A DNA stretch of 64,000 nt. Source: Shouchella tritolerans. GTDB lineage: Bacteria; Bacillota; Bacilli; Bacillales; Bacillaceae_D. Below the pieces are notes generated by a model, which was not told the origin of the DNA, searched no databases, and saw only the letters and a program-made list of their open reading frames with translations. Positions within the stretch are counted from its first letter, which is position 1. Every line of letters begins with the position of its first letter. Positions 1-9,545 of the stretch are shown here, one piece after another. Where the stretch lies: NCBI RefSeq assembly GCF_025770735.1, contig NZ_JAODPB010000007.1, positions 94,516 to 158,515 on the forward strand, read 5' to 3'. Made by a program: the position numbers and the translations under genes.

Positions 1-1
1 T

Positions 2-1015
2 CCCAATCAAGGAGGACCTGAATTCAACTATGAGGCATCAGGAGATAGCTTTGAGGTCCGGGCAGTCCTTTTTGATGATAGTCACAATGAATACGCAGAG
101 TCAGAACCAGTAGAAATTGTCATTGATGATCACGGCCACGGCCACGACCACGGCCAGGAAGAGGAACATGAGCATGAGGAGGAACATGGTCAACATCAGG
201 AGCATGGAAGTGATAGCGCAATTGAAATTGTTGGATTGGCGGATCACTATCATACAGGAGATGTCGTTACACTCGTTGCTCAGCTTGAAGAAGAGGTAGA
301 CTACGATCATTGGCACTGGTACACACGTATGAGTGAAGATGATGAATGGGAAGCTGTATCTGGACAAGGAACCGATCACTTTGAGTATGAAACAACTGGA
401 GAAAGCTTCGAAGTACGGGCAGTCCTTTTTGATGACGATCATAATACGTATGCAGAATCAGAGCCAGTATCGGTCATCATTGATGATCATGAATCACACG
501 ATCCACATATTTGGCTAGACCCCGTATTGGCACAAGAGCAAGTTAACGTCATTCGCGATGCCCTGATTGAGGCAGATCCAGACGGACAAGCGATTTATGA
601 GGAAAATGCAGAAGCCTTTAATAAAGAGCTTCAAGCATTACATGAGGACTATCAAGCTGCGCTTGAAGATGCAGAAAGCCGCGTGTTTGTCGTCCAACAC
701 CAAGCCTTTGGATACCTTGCGCAACGTTATCAGTTAGAACAAGTAGCGATTGGCGGTTTATCTACAGAAGTTGAACCGAGTCCATCGCGTATTGCTGAAA
801 TTGGAAACCTCGTGGAAGAACATGATGTGCCAGTTATTTATTATCAACAAGGAGCCAATTCAGCCATTGCCGAAACGGTCGCTACTGAAACAGAGACAGA
901 GACAGCCGTCTTGTATGACTTAGAAGTACTATCTGAAGAGCTTCAAGCAGAGGATCTAGGATACGTGGATGCCATGCGGCAAAACTTGGAAGCTTTACAG
1001 TTAAGCATCCAATAA
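2..1015 (+). CDS. adcA: Zinc ABC transporter substrate-binding protein, 5' partial, with repeated inserts
   Basis: The frame is open from base 2 to the TAA at 1013-1015, so the N-terminal lobe lies outside the window. The end matches the C-terminal lobe of cluster A-I (ZnuA/AdcA) zinc-binding lipoproteins, with DPHIWLDP at about 508-531, an STEVEPSPS segment and QQGANS. Ahead of it, where these proteins normally carry a His-rich loop, lie two copies of an Ig-like module sharing SFEVRAVLFDD and YAESEPV. The copies are spaced exactly 357 bp (119 codons) and separated by a His/Glu-rich linker at 131-210. The protein should deliver zinc to AdcB/AdcC outside the membrane. Family and position next to adcC-adcB are secure; the role of the inserts is unknown. 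Confidence 0.9.
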   Translation, partial: PNQGGPEFNYEASGDSFEVRAVLFDDSHNEYAESEPVEIVIDDHGHGHDHGQEEEHEHEEEHGQHQEHGSDSAIEIVGLADHYHTGDVVTLVAQLEEEVDYDHWHWYTRMSEDDEWEAVSGQGTDHFEYETTGESFEVRAVLFDDDHNTYAESEPVSVIIDDHESHDPHIWLDPVLAQEQVNVIRDALIEADPDGQAIYEENAEAFNKELQALHEDYQAALEDAESRVFVVQHQAFGYLAQRYQLEQVAIGGLSTEVEPSPSRIAEIGNLVEEHDVPVIYYQQGANSAIAETVATETETETAVLYDLEVLSEELQAEDLGYVDAMRQNLEALQLSIQ

Positions 1016-1056
1016 CGGGCATGATTAAACGATTGTAGATAGGAAACAACGAAACG

Positions 1057-1102
1057 TATAGATCGTATTCTTAAACGATAAGTAGAAAGAATACGATCTA
1101 TA
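1057..1102 (+). promoter_or_regulatory. Perfect 16-bp inverted repeat between adcA and adcC
   Basis: TATAGATCGTATTCTT at 1057-1072 pairs perfectly with 1087-1102 around a 14-nt loop. It lies 41 bp after adcA and ends 19 bp before the adcC start, just upstream of the AGAAAGG ribosome site. There is no U-tract, so it is not a normal terminator. A role as an intercistronic stabiliser or processing element that lowers adcCB relative to adcA is inference. A protein-binding site is the alternative. Confidence 0.7.
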
Positions 1103-1121
1103 ATAGAAAGGTCGTTTCATT

Positions 1122-1829
1122 ATGCATTATATTGAAGTAAAAAATCTCGCCTTTCAGTATGAAAACGAACCGGTGTTGGAAAATATTTCATTTGAAGTAG
1201 ATGCAGAGGATTTTGTGATGCTAACCGGAGAAAATGGTGCCGCAAAGACGACTTTGTTGCGCAATATTTTAGGTTTGTTGAAACCGTCAAAAGGTAGCGT
1301 CCGAATTTCACCAAAAAATCGTTTTGGCGAGAAGCTCATGATTGGATATGTTTCACAGCAGGTTGCCTCCTTTAACGCTGGATTTCCGAGTACTGTGCTT
1401 GAACTTGTGCAATCTGGCCGCTATCAAAGAGGCAAATGGTTTAAACGATTAGATAAAGATGACAAAGAGCATGTGCGGCGCTCACTAGAATCAGTGGGAA
1501 TGTGGGACATGCGCCATAAAAAGATAGGAGAATTATCTGGCGGGCAAAAACAGCGGATTTCCATTGCCCGTGTATTTGCAACAGACCCTGATTTGTTTGT
1601 GCTAGATGAACCTACAACTGGAATGGACGTGAATTCTAGAGAAGAATTCTATAAATTGTTAAAACACAATTGCCGTGAACATGGGAAAGCGATTTTAATG
1701 GTTACCCATGATCATGAAGAAATCCGTCATTATGCTGACAAACATATTGAGCTAGTCAGGAAGGAGGACTCTCCATGGAGATGTTTTTCCATGGATTCAT
1801 GCAAAGAGCTTTCCAAGCCTCACTCCTAA
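1122..1829 (+). CDS. adcC: Zinc ABC transporter ATP-binding protein
   Basis: A 235-residue ABC ATPase that powers zinc import with AdcA and AdcB. Visible motifs are Walker [10 protein letters not shown] (about residues 37-45), the Q-loop region YVSQQ, signature LSGGQKQR, Walker [12 protein letters not shown] and the H-loop VTHDHEE. The Ala before the Walker A Lys departs from the consensus but is, from memory, the normal form in AdcC. The C-terminal SPWRCF motif is also AdcC-like. The 3' end overlaps adcB by 55 bp, so the two are probably translationally coupled. ATG start behind AGAAAGG. Confidence 0.93.
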   Translation: MHYIEVKNLAFQYENEPVLENISFEVDAEDFVMLTGENGAAKTTLLRNILGLLKPSKGSVRISPKNRFGEKLMIGYVSQQVASFNAGFPSTVLELVQSGRYQRGKWFKRLDKDDKEHVRRSLESVGMWDMRHKKIGELSGGQKQRISIARVFATDPDLFVLDEPTTGMDVNSREEFYKLLKHNCREHGKAILMVTHDHEEIRHYADKHIELVRKEDSPWRCFSMDSCKELSKPHS

Positions 1830-2605
1830 TCTCATTCATTGCACCATTGTTAGGCTTGTTTTTAATATTACGTAGACAGTCTCTAATGGCGGATACTCTA
1901 TCACATGTATCCTTAGCGGGTGTAGCACTAGGTTTGCTAATCGGCGTCAATCCAACGTGGACCAATCTTTTAGTCGTTGCGGTAATTGCCATCATGCTTG
2001 AATATTTACGTGTGGTGTATCGCACGTATTCGGAAATTTCGATTGCGATTTTAATGTCAGTCGGCATGGCTCTAGCCCTATTCCTCATGGGGTTAAATGA
2101 TGGTGGAGCTACTTTAAGCATGAACCAATTTTTATTTGGCTCCATTGTCACCATTAGTAAGCAGCAAGTATGGATGTTGTTCATCCTAACGATTATGATT
2201 AGTCTCCTCTATTTCGTTTTCCGAAAACCTATGTATATTTTGACATTTGATGAGGAAATTGCCTTCACCGCTGGTTTGCCTATCAAAACGATGTCTATTT
2301 TGTTTAACGTGTTAACAGGGGTAACGATTGCAATCATTATGCCGATAGTCGGCGCTTTACTCGTTTCAGCCATTATCGTCTTACCTGCTGCGATTTCAAT
2401 GCGGTTAAGCAAAAGCTTTAATGGTGTTATTTTCATTGGAATCGTGATTGCCTTAATTGGCATGTTGAGTGGTCTAGTCGCTTCGTATGAATTAGGTACA
2501 CCTCCAGGAGCTTCTATCATATTAATCTTCATGATCCTTTTTGCTGCGACTGCACTGATTAAACATATCTTGCGTCACACTAAATTAGAGAAACGCTTTA
2601 AATAG
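1775..2605 (+). CDS. adcB: Zinc ABC transporter permease
   Basis: A 276-residue integral membrane protein of the ABC-3 family (AdcB/ZnuB) with about eight hydrophobic segments. It has the conserved [21 protein letters not shown] stretch near the N-terminus and a [14 protein letters not shown] helix. It forms the zinc channel. The start ATG lies inside the adcC 3' end behind AAGGAGG (about 1760-1766), and the reading frames overlap by 55 bp. A strong terminator follows, closing the adcACB operon. Confidence 0.93.
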   Translation: MEMFFHGFMQRAFQASLLISFIAPLLGLFLILRRQSLMADTLSHVSLAGVALGLLIGVNPTWTNLLVVAVIAIMLEYLRVVYRTYSEISIAILMSVGMALALFLMGLNDGGATLSMNQFLFGSIVTISKQQVWMLFILTIMISLLYFVFRKPMYILTFDEEIAFTAGLPIKTMSILFNVLTGVTIAIIMPIVGALLVSAIIVLPAAISMRLSKSFNGVIFIGIVIALIGMLSGLVASYELGTPPGASIILIFMILFAATALIKHILRHTKLEKRFK

Positions 2606-2615
2606 AAGTGATGAC

Positions 2616-2652
2616 AAAAATCGCAACGTTTGTAAACATGTTGCGATTTTTT
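2616..2652 (+). terminator. Rho-independent terminator of adcACB
   Basis: AAAAATCGCAAC (2616-2627) pairs with GTTGCGATTTTT (2640-2651), and the right arm ends in a T-run. It sits 10 bp after the adcB stop. Confidence 0.9.
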
Positions 2653-2814
2653 CATGACTGTTTTACCACGACAGTGCCATCTTGCTTCAGGTCTTGTCTT
2701 TTTGGTTCAAACCTAGATTAATACACGAAATGAAGGCAACCTAGTAATACATTCAGCCAACATTCTTAATCCTCCCCTATATGAAGTTCATTTTTCGGGA
2801 AACGTTTACCTCTC

Positions 2815-4077
2815 TTAACATTTATTTTTTTGCGACCAAATCATGAAAATAACAAGTAACAGGGCTAAAACACCTCCTACTAACGATAAAGCTTCGTAAC
2901 TAGAACCAGCAACCACCATGCCTGCTAATGCACTGCCAGAAGCTCCGGATAAAGCTATAAAAACATCGACGGTTCCTTGTGTCTTAGCACGTGTTGATGG
3001 TTCAGTTGAATCAATAATTAGAGCTGTGCCACTAATCAGGCCAAAATTCCACCCTATCCCAAGAAAGGAAAGAGCAATAATGAGAAGAATGATGGAATCG
3101 CCTGGTGCAATTGACGCTAAAACACCAGAAAGTAGTAATGTAACGCCAGAAGCAATCGCCATATTAACTCGACCCACTTTATCAACAAGGATTCCTGTAA
3201 CAAGAGAAGGGAGATACATAGAACCAATATGAAAACCAATAACAAGCCCAATAGTCTTTAAACTGTGACCGTGATCTTCCATATGAATAGGCGTCATGAT
3301 CATAATTGCAACCATTACGATTTGGGTAAGTATCATGATGATAGCGGCAGTAGCAACTCCCTTTTTATTTAATTGAGTCTCTTTCAGGAGCTTATTAGGT
3401 TTAATAAGTCGCCTATTTTCATTTATCTTTAACGCTATAATAAATGGATCAGGACGTAAAAATACAAATAAAAACAGACCTGCTACTACAAATGCTACTG
3501 CCGATAAAATAAAAGGTCCTGCTAATTCTGGAACTCCGATAGAAAGAGCAAAATTTCCCATCACATTTACTAAGTTTGGGCCTGCAACTGCTCCAAATGT
3601 TGTAGAAACCATCGCTATACTTACAGCAGTTCCTCGCTGCTTATTAGTTGCTAGGTCAGTTCCAGCATAACGAGCTTGTAAATTGGTTGCGGTGCCTGCA
3701 CCATAAATGAATAAGGACGCAAATAATAAAAATATATTATGGATAAGAGCTGCAATGACAACACCTGCTGCTCCAAGCCCTCCAGCTATAAATCCTATCG
3801 TAAGTCCCGTGCGCCTTCCAAAATGATTAGAAAGTCTCCCTACCGTTAATGCTGCTCCAGCTGAGCCTAACGTAAATAAAGCTGCTGGAATACCAGCATA
3901 TGCATTGGTTCCAAGCATTTCTTCTGCAAGCAATGCACCTACTGTCAATCCAGCGGCTAATCCTGCCCCTCCAAATACTTGTGAAATAACTACTATAATT
4001 AAGATTCGTTTATATAATCGTTTTTGTTTCTTCGGATTGTCTATATAACTTTCTATTACCTTCCTTTTTTTATCCAA
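2815..4077 (-). CDS. MFS transporter
   Basis: A 420-residue protein with about 12 hydrophobic helices, a basic cytoplasmic N-terminus, and an MFS motif A-like loop (VGRLSNHFGRRTG) between helices 2 and 3, repeated in weaker form in the second half (TGILVDKVGRV). The family exports or imports small solutes by proton antiport or symport; the substrate cannot be read from sequence. TTG start behind AAAGGAG. It lies downstream of the Fur-associated saccharopine-dehydrogenase-like gene on the same strand, but a repeat element sits between them, so co-transcription is uncertain. Confidence 0.85.
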   Translation of the reverse strand: MDKKRKVIESYIDNPKKQKRLYKRILIIVVISQVFGGAGLAAGLTVGALLAEEMLGTNAYAGIPAALFTLGSAGAALTVGRLSNHFGRRTGLTIGFIAGGLGAAGVVIAALIHNIFLLFASLFIYGAGTATNLQARYAGTDLATNKQRGTAVSIAMVSTTFGAVAGPNLVNVMGNFALSIGVPELAGPFILSAVAFVVAGLFLFVFLRPDPFIIALKINENRRLIKPNKLLKETQLNKKGVATAAIIMILTQIVMVAIMIMTPIHMEDHGHSLKTIGLVIGFHIGSMYLPSLVTGILVDKVGRVNMAIASGVTLLLSGVLASIAPGDSIILLIIALSFLGIGWNFGLISGTALIIDSTEPSTRAKTQGTVDVFIALSGASGSALAGMVVAGSSYEALSLVGGVLALLLVIFMIWSQKNKC

Positions 4078-4234
4078 AATATCAATCTCCTTTTATTCAA
4101 TCTAATTCCACTATTATATTTAATTAATTCTATTTATAATGAATATTCAAAATAAATAATGTTCATTTTGTTTATTCATCCATGTTGATCTCCATCATTT
4201 CTTTTTTGGAAAAAATCGTTATATCTAGTTTAAA

Positions 4235-4364
4235 AAAGCTTATAGTAACCTTCCACACTGTAGACAGCGCTCGCATACTCCGAGGTTTGTCAAGCGTTTT
4301 CTCTCAGTCTGGTCGAGGTTATCGACTTGGCGACAACCTCAGAGTTTATTTCTTTATAAGCTTT
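4235..4364. repeat. Dispersed 3'-end repeat, short copy, flanked by 10-bp inverted arms
   Basis: The core at about 4255-4313 carries the family signature ACTGTAGACA-GCTCGCATACT and CAAGCGTTTTCTCTCAGTCTG. It is a shortened version of the copies at 44733 and 52239. The tail at about 4314-4341 (GGTTATCGACTTGG...) also matches the tail after the 52239 copy. AAAGCTTATA at 4235-4244 pairs with TATAAGCTTT at 4355-4364, so the whole block can fold into a large hairpin. The right arm lies in the last codons of the neighbouring minus-strand gene. Confidence 0.7.
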
Positions 4365-5392
4365 ATATCTCCCTTATCAAGGCAAAATAGATCATCTATA
4401 TGATAGATGCCATAAGGTAACGGTGAATGAATTAGTTGTTTAACAACTAGTGATGTTATAGAAGCTGTCGTCATTGCTTCACTGTTTGCATACCATATCT
4501 CGTGTATTTCATTTATCAGATTGTTTTCGCTATTCGTAGCTTCTACTTTTATTGCACAAATATCTGAACTTGACGGAACACGGCAGAAGCTTTGAATCAT
4601 TTTAATCACCACACGCTTTGCCCAGGAATACTTAAGGAGTGCCGTAAATCTCAACCTATGGACTATCGCTAGTATCCGATTAACCCACTCTACATCAAAT
4701 GTAAGATAGGTTTGCACCTCGCTGCGGGGTAGCTTTCGTTGAAGAATATGTTGGTCCGAAAAATTAAACAAATAGCTAGTTCTTTTCCCTAATCGGTTAA
4801 AATACGTCATTCTTTTTCCTGAAAAATTTCTAACCGTTTGTGTAACACCGTTCTTTTTAACGTTGTAAGATTGATTTATCTGTTCAAGCAACCATTGAAT
4901 TGCCCCGACTCCATGTTCTTCTCCTAAACCCAATAAAATAGATATGTGTAATTCCTCAATCGATTCCATACGATCTATAAGATGTTTAGCAAGTAAATTA
5001 GAAAGACCTGGAGCAAAGCCTACGCTCATTATAACGGTGGACTGTTGGGCCAAAGGGTTGAGCTGCTCGATTTGCTTATGAAAAGCAAAATTAGCTGTTA
5101 TATCAATATAATGGATATGATGCTCTAAGCAGTACTGAACCAAAGCTGTATTCTGCTGATCCATGCACATGATCACTAAATCTGCAAGCAAGATTGCTTC
5201 ATAACTTTTTGGTTTTCGTATATCTATTTCCACAGGATGGGCACTGGAACCAAGTTGCCGACAGTAAAATTCAGCTTTTTCTAACCGCCTTCCGGCAATC
5301 AAGATTCGTAAGTCTGTTGATTGTGTTAACTGCTTGGCAATATTTCCACCTACTTCACCATAACCACCGATAATCATAACTGAATTGATCAT
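4346..5392 (-). CDS. Saccharopine dehydrogenase-like NADP-binding protein
   Basis: A 348-residue protein opening with a Rossmann fold (MIIGGYGEVGGNIAKQL, then AGRRLEKAEF) followed by the saccharopine-dehydrogenase arrangement (DLVIMCMDQ, YIDITANFAF, GFAPGLSNLLAKHL). Family members are NAD(P)-dependent opine or saccharopine dehydrogenases, or uncharacterised relatives. The ATG at 5392 is chosen because AAAGGAGAG lies just upstream; the open frame extends further but without support. An exact Fur box lies about 160 bp upstream, which suggests iron control. An opine-type metallophore step, as in CntM, is possible, but no CntL or CntK partner is visible. Confidence 0.75.
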   Translation of the reverse strand: MINSVMIIGGYGEVGGNIAKQLTQSTDLRILIAGRRLEKAEFYCRQLGSSAHPVEIDIRKPKSYEAILLADLVIMCMDQQNTALVQYCLEHHIHYIDITANFAFHKQIEQLNPLAQQSTVIMSVGFAPGLSNLLAKHLIDRMESIEELHISILLGLGEEHGVGAIQWLLEQINQSYNVKKNGVTQTVRNFSGKRMTYFNRLGKRTSYLFNFSDQHILQRKLPRSEVQTYLTFDVEWVNRILAIVHRLRFTALLKYSWAKRVVIKMIQSFCRVPSSSDICAIKVEATNSENNLINEIHEIWYANSEAMTTASITSLVVKQLIHSPLPYGIYHIDDLFCLDKGDIKLIKK

Positions 5393-5550
5393 GCTTTTCT
5401 CTCCTTTTTTGCTAATATTGTATTGCCTCTTTTGTTCGATAATCGCAGAAACAAAAACGAGCCCTCTATAACTGCACTCAATACATTCAGTACACCTTTC
5501 TCCATCAACATTCCCTTCATTTTTAACGTTCTCCCTGCTATAATTTATAA

Positions 5551-5565
5551 TGATAATTATTATCA
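5551..5565. promoter_or_regulatory. Fur box in the divergent promoter region
   Basis: TGATAATTATTATCA matches the Bacillus 7-1-7 Fur consensus (TGATAATNATTATCA) exactly. TATAAT-like hexamers flank it on both strands. It lies between the saccharopine-dehydrogenase-like gene (minus) and the LuxR-type gene (plus), so both may be repressed by Fur with iron. Zur is less likely because the sequence lacks the TCGTAAT core. Confidence 0.85.
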
Positions 5566-5618
5566 ATTATAAAATACTGGCTTATAGACACTATCCCATG
5601 AATAAGGGGGGGACTCAG

Positions 5619-6674
5619 TTGCAGTGCTCTATTGATTACTGGAAAGAAAAGTCAAACAACATTTGGAATAGATATACGGATTCTTATCTATATAGAAAAA
5701 GTATGATTCTACGTTTAAAACAGCAAGTTTCCTTCGATGCGTATTGTTGTACAGTAGTCAATCCGATGACACTAACTACGGTTGGAGCAATAACAGAATG
5801 CTCTCTCGAACCTATTCATCAAGATTTATTAACTTCTGAGTATCTTGAAGACGATGTACATTTATACCGAGAGTTAGTGGAAAAATCTGTTAAAACAGCT
5901 AGATTAAGTGATACCTTTGGCAAACAGGAAAGTAGACGTTTTACTGACATTTTAAAGCCACACCAATTCTCAGATGAAATGCGAGTAGCTTTAATGGATA
6001 AGGGGAAATGCTACGGGTTTTTAACATTATTTAAAAGAGAAGAGAGTACACATTTCACTGATAAAGAAGCATTACTATTAGAAGGGTTGTCCCCAATAAT
6101 GGGAAAAGCATTAAGGGATTATTTTTTTATGGAATCAGAACAAAGTTCCCAATCCCTTCATACTGATCCTGGCGTAATTATTGTAGATCGACATTTGTCA
6201 TTACAGTCAATGAATGAAGCAGGTAAAAGATATATGACCTTGTTGCAAGAATTCGAACGTTCTGAGGATCCAGGTAGTCTTCCTAAACCTATTCAAGCTA
6301 TATGCTTTAAGCTTTTATCCCAGAAAGATAGAAACTTAACACTCTTTATTCCTGTAGCAGATAAAATCCAATTCGTAGCATCCGCTTCCTTTTTGCAAAC
6401 GGATAGTTCAAAGAAAAATGTTGCAATTGCTATTACAATAAACAAAGCTTCTGCCAAAGAAATGCTGGAACATTTAATGGAAACATATGCTTTAACAGCC
6501 CGAGAGAAACAAGTGGTGAAAGCTTGCCTGCCAGGACATACCACAAAAGAAATAGCAAACAAACTTAACATTTCCTATTATACGGTTCAAGATTATTTTA
6601 AAAATATTTTTTATAAGGTAGGCGTGACTACTAGAAATGAACTAGTTTGGAAACTGTTTGCGAAATATCAATAA
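5619..6674 (+). CDS. LuxR-type helix-turn-helix regulator
   Basis: About 351 residues. The C-terminal 60 residues form a LuxR/GerE HTH: LTAREKQVV, then TTKEIANKLNISYYTVQDYFKNIFYKV, then RNELV. The N-terminal 220 residues may be a GAF/PAS-like sensor but are not recognised. The TTG at 5619 is chosen because AAGGGGGGG precedes it by six bases. The ATG at 5598 lacks a ribosome site, and an earlier ATG falls inside the Fur box. It is divergent from the saccharopine-dehydrogenase-like gene and is a candidate local regulator. Confidence 0.75.
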   Translation: MQCSIDYWKEKSNNIWNRYTDSYLYRKSMILRLKQQVSFDAYCCTVVNPMTLTTVGAITECSLEPIHQDLLTSEYLEDDVHLYRELVEKSVKTARLSDTFGKQESRRFTDILKPHQFSDEMRVALMDKGKCYGFLTLFKREESTHFTDKEALLLEGLSPIMGKALRDYFFMESEQSSQSLHTDPGVIIVDRHLSLQSMNEAGKRYMTLLQEFERSEDPGSLPKPIQAICFKLLSQKDRNLTLFIPVADKIQFVASASFLQTDSSKKNVAIAITINKASAKEMLEHLMETYALTAREKQVVKACLPGHTTKEIANKLNISYYTVQDYFKNIFYKVGVTTRNELVWKLFAKYQ

Positions 6675-6842
6675 AATTAAGTTATCATCGCTTCCCCCAC
6701 ATTTGATCACGCCTCTTCTGATTATGATTATTTTTAAATGTCCTTTCATCTGACTAGAGCAGAAATCACTCGTCCATCTGCTTTTGAAGCTCGCTATGGA
6801 GAATGATAGGTGAGACTAGCAGCGCTGATCATAGGACGAAAA

Positions 6843-6936
6843 TGGACGTGATCCATCTCGCAGAATCTATCCAGTGACTGCCATGGGCGCGATTTTGAAA
6901 ATCCCACGTAGCACGTTTTATTATGAAGGCACCCAA
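6843..6936 (+). pseudogene. IS3-family transposase relic (orfB N-terminal fragment)
   Basis: One frame reads YPVTAMGAILKIPRSTFYYE, matching the VxxMCxxLxIPRSTYYY start of IS3-group OrfB proteins. The sequence just upstream (VIHLAES) fits the same protein in another frame, so there is a frameshift. Nothing of the catalytic core remains here. About 420 bp (6675-7096) hold only this relic and the terminator of the next gene. Confidence 0.5.
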
Positions 6937-7015
6937 GGACTTGTATCAACGTACACAGCTTCCTCAACTTTGCGTAAGAGTTCATTGTCAAACTATATCT
7001 GTTGTGAAAAAGATG

Positions 7016-7054
7016 AAACGGCTTAAGCTCTGGAATTCAGAGCTCAAGCCGTTT
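7016..7054 (-). terminator. Terminator of the xylonate catabolic operon
   Basis: AAACGGCTT-AGCTCTG (7016-7032) pairs with CAGAGCT-AAGCCGTTT (7038-7054), with one mismatch. On the minus strand it is followed by CATCTTTTTC, and it lies 43 bp beyond the dehydrogenase stop. Confidence 0.85.
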
Positions 7055-7096
7055 ACATGTTGATCATTTTGACTGCCTATTTGGACAGAGGTTCAC

Positions 7097-8566
7097 TCAA
7101 TTTCTAATCAAAACGGTTTTAATCGCCGTATAAAATTCTTTGGCAGCTTCCCCTTGTTCACGTGTTCCCGTACTTGAAGCTTTCATCCCGCCAAATGGCG
7201 CCTGTAATTCGACACCGGCACTTTCTGCGTTAACACGGACTAATCCAGCTTCGATATCATCAATGAAAGACAGGGCTGAGCCAATATTGGATGTGTACAA
7301 GGAAGCACTTAACCCGAATTCGGTGTCATTTGCGATATCAATTGCTTCTTCGACACTTTTTACTTTAATGAGAGCAATGACTGGTCCAAATATTTCTTCC
7401 TGGGCAATACGCATTGTAGAAGTCACATCTTCAAATATCGCTGGCTCGACGTAGAAGCCATTAGCGTATTCCTTTTCAGTTAAACGTTGCCCACCAAATA
7501 GAAGTGTGGCGCCTTCTTCTTGTCCGATTTGAATGTACTCTAAAACGGTATTTAATTGGCTTTCACTGGCGCACGGCCCCATCCAAATGGTTGAATTCAT
7601 TCCATCGCCGATCGTGATCTTTTTCGTTTCCTCTAAAAGGAGGTTTTTCAGCTCTTCGTAAATCCCTTCTTGTACAATGACACGACTCGTTGCCGTACAT
7701 TTTTGCCCTGTTGATTTGAAGGCACCGCTTAAAATTCCTTGCACAGCGCTTTGGAGATCAGCGTCATCTAGAACAATGACCGGATTTTTCCCACCCATTT
7801 CTAGTTGGTATTTTACGCCATTAGCACTCGCTGCTTTTGCGACTAGCTTACCAGTGGACTCAGATCCAGTAAACGTAATCCCGTTTAATTTCTTGCTATT
7901 TATAAGGGCATCGCCAACAATGGAGCCTTTTCCGGTAATAAAGTTCAATACACCTTTAGGAAGACCGGCATGTTCAAAACATCTGACAACTTTAGCGGCT
8001 GTGACCGCACTTTCAGAAGCTGGCTTAAAGACCACTGTATTTCCGTAAACCAATGCCGGGGCAATTTTCCATATAGGGATTGCCACCGGAAAGTTCCAAG
8101 GGGTAATGATGCCAACTACGCCCAGGGGTGTCCGCTTCGTAAACATTAGCGCCTCTTTATCAGAAGCTGGAATCACTTCCCCCTCTTTTCTCATCCCTTC
8201 CGCTGCATAATACCGTAATATCGCAATACCACGTTGAGTTTCACCAATTGCTTCAGGTAACGTTTTTCCCATTTCTTTTGTTAACGTTTCGGCAATGTCA
8301 TCAACGTTTTTTTCTAACTCATTAGCGACACTAGCTAATAGTTGGCCCCGTTGATATGGCCCGATTTTACGCCAGCCGACTTTCGCTTCAGTGGCCGATT
8401 GAATCGCTTCTTCCACTTCTTCAGTTGTAGACGACTGAATTCGGCCAATCGTTTCATTTTGGTTTGCTGGATTCACACTGTCCATTACTTGTCCGCTCGT
8501 ACTGTCTTTCCATTCGCCATTCAAATAATTTTGAAATACTTCTACTGTTTGTGTAAATTTGGCCAC
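7097..8566 (-). CDS. Aldehyde dehydrogenase, probable 2-oxoglutarate semialdehyde dehydrogenase
   Basis: A 489-residue NAD(P)-dependent aldehyde dehydrogenase of the YcbD/AraE/XylA type. Seen: [27 protein letters not shown], the general base in LEMGGKNP and the catalytic Cys in [12 protein letters not shown]-terminal signature EEIFGPVIA. In this cluster it should oxidise 2-oxoglutarate semialdehyde to 2-oxoglutarate, the last Weimberg step; that substrate is inferred from context. GTG start behind AGGGGTG. It is the last gene of a three-gene minus-strand operon with a strong terminator after it. Confidence 0.88.
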   Translation of the reverse strand: MAKFTQTVEVFQNYLNGEWKDSTSGQVMDSVNPANQNETIGRIQSSTTEEVEEAIQSATEAKVGWRKIGPYQRGQLLASVANELEKNVDDIAETLTKEMGKTLPEAIGETQRGIAILRYYAAEGMRKEGEVIPASDKEALMFTKRTPLGVVGIITPWNFPVAIPIWKIAPALVYGNTVVFKPASESAVTAAKVVRCFEHAGLPKGVLNFITGKGSIVGDALINSKKLNGITFTGSESTGKLVAKAASANGVKYQLEMGGKNPVIVLDDADLQSAVQGILSGAFKSTGQKCTATSRVIVQEGIYEELKNLLLEETKKITIGDGMNSTIWMGPCASESQLNTVLEYIQIGQEEGATLLFGGQRLTEKEYANGFYVEPAIFEDVTSTMRIAQEEIFGPVIALIKVKSVEEAIDIANDTEFGLSASLYTSNIGSALSFIDDIEAGLVRVNAESAGVELQAPFGGMKASSTGTREQGEAAKEFYTAIKTVLIRN

Positions 8567-8616
8567 TTATATGCACCCCTGTCTGATGTCATTTAACTTA
8601 CTCGAATCCCAATCAA

Positions 8617-9522
8617 TCAGTCTTCTTTCAATTTACGATTGATGTTATGGACGATTCTTTCTACTTCTGACCTTGTATTGGCGTTAATTAAATGAAAAGG
8701 TTTCTTATGATAGACGTGTTCACCGTTAAACCATCTATAGGAAACCGCCTCTTTCATCGTTGAAAAGAATGAGTGATTTATATCATATAGTTGCATAGCT
8801 TCAGCTATGAGATTTTGGTAATGATTTACTGCTTCGAAATGTTGATGTTCCATCGCTTTCTTTAGCTTGACGGAGATTTCCGGGAATACGACAGCTGTAC
8901 TATTAATACTTCCATTGGTGCCGATCATCATACCAGGTAATAAATGATCATCAAAACCTGTTAAAATGACAAATTCAGTGTTTTTAGGTCTAACGTTTTC
9001 AATTAATTTTCTGTATCTGCCTATATCACTAACCGTTTCTTTTATTCCTTTTAAATTGTCATGTCTTTCTAGTAACGGAGGAATGATGTTTACTGGAATC
9101 TCTTGTGATGAAAGCATCGGCACATTATAGAGATAGGCATCCATTTTAATGGATTGAATAATTTCGCTGAAATAATCGATCAGTTGTGCTTCACTTAATG
9201 GCCAATAAAAGGGATTAACAATTAAAACTGCATCCGCTCCTGCTTTTTCAGCTTTTATCGCTAAATCTACCGCCTCTTCAACAACATTGCTTCCGACATT
9301 TACCATACACTTAACCCGCTTGTTGATATATGGGATGACATGATGGATATAATCGATCTTTTGTTGGTGCGTCATTGAAGTGAACTCACCGCTACTCCCT
9401 AATAAGAGAAATCCATCTACCTCTTTTTCAATCAGAATATCGATTAGTCGGAAATTCTTTTCTTTATCTACTGAGCCATTTTCATCAAAAAACGTAACAA
9501 GCGGAGGAATGATGCCTTGCAA
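8617..9522 (-). CDS. DHDPS-family 2-keto-3-deoxy-aldonate aldolase (YagE-like)
   Basis: About 301 residues, a TIM-barrel Schiff-base lyase. Seen: LLGSSGEF, NPFYWPLSEAQLIDYF (very close to E. coli YagE), Tyr of YLYNVP and the Schiff-base Lys in GIKET. YagE splits 2-keto-3-deoxy-D-xylonate or gluconate to pyruvate plus an aldehyde; some relatives instead dehydrate or decarboxylate, so the exact reaction is not certain. The TTG at 9522 is chosen because GAGGTGAT lies seven bases upstream; the in-frame GTG at 9534 overlaps that site. The preceding gene ends at 9546. Confidence 0.8.
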   Translation of the reverse strand: MQGIIPPLVTFFDENGSVDKEKNFRLIDILIEKEVDGFLLLGSSGEFTSMTHQQKIDYIHHVIPYINKRVKCMVNVGSNVVEEAVDLAIKAEKAGADAVLIVNPFYWPLSEAQLIDYFSEIIQSIKMDAYLYNVPMLSSQEIPVNIIPPLLERHDNLKGIKETVSDIGRYRKLIENVRPKNTEFVILTGFDDHLLPGMMIGTNGSINSTAVVFPEISVKLKKAMEHQHFEAVNHYQNLIAEAMQLYDINHSFFSTMKEAVSYRWFNGEHVYHKKPFHLINANTRSEVERIVHNINRKLKED

Positions 9523-9545
9523 CAACGTAATCACCTCAGACTGCT

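Noticed and set aside
101..442. A 113-residue minus-strand frame opposite the zinc-binding protein gene.
   Set aside because: It mirrors the His/Asp-rich repeats, has no ribosome site and no protein-like features.
1230..1260. Walker A of the zinc ATPase reads GENGAAKTT, with Ala in place of Gly before the Lys.
   Set aside because: The same form occurs in AdcC proteins as I know them, so it is a family trait and not a defect.
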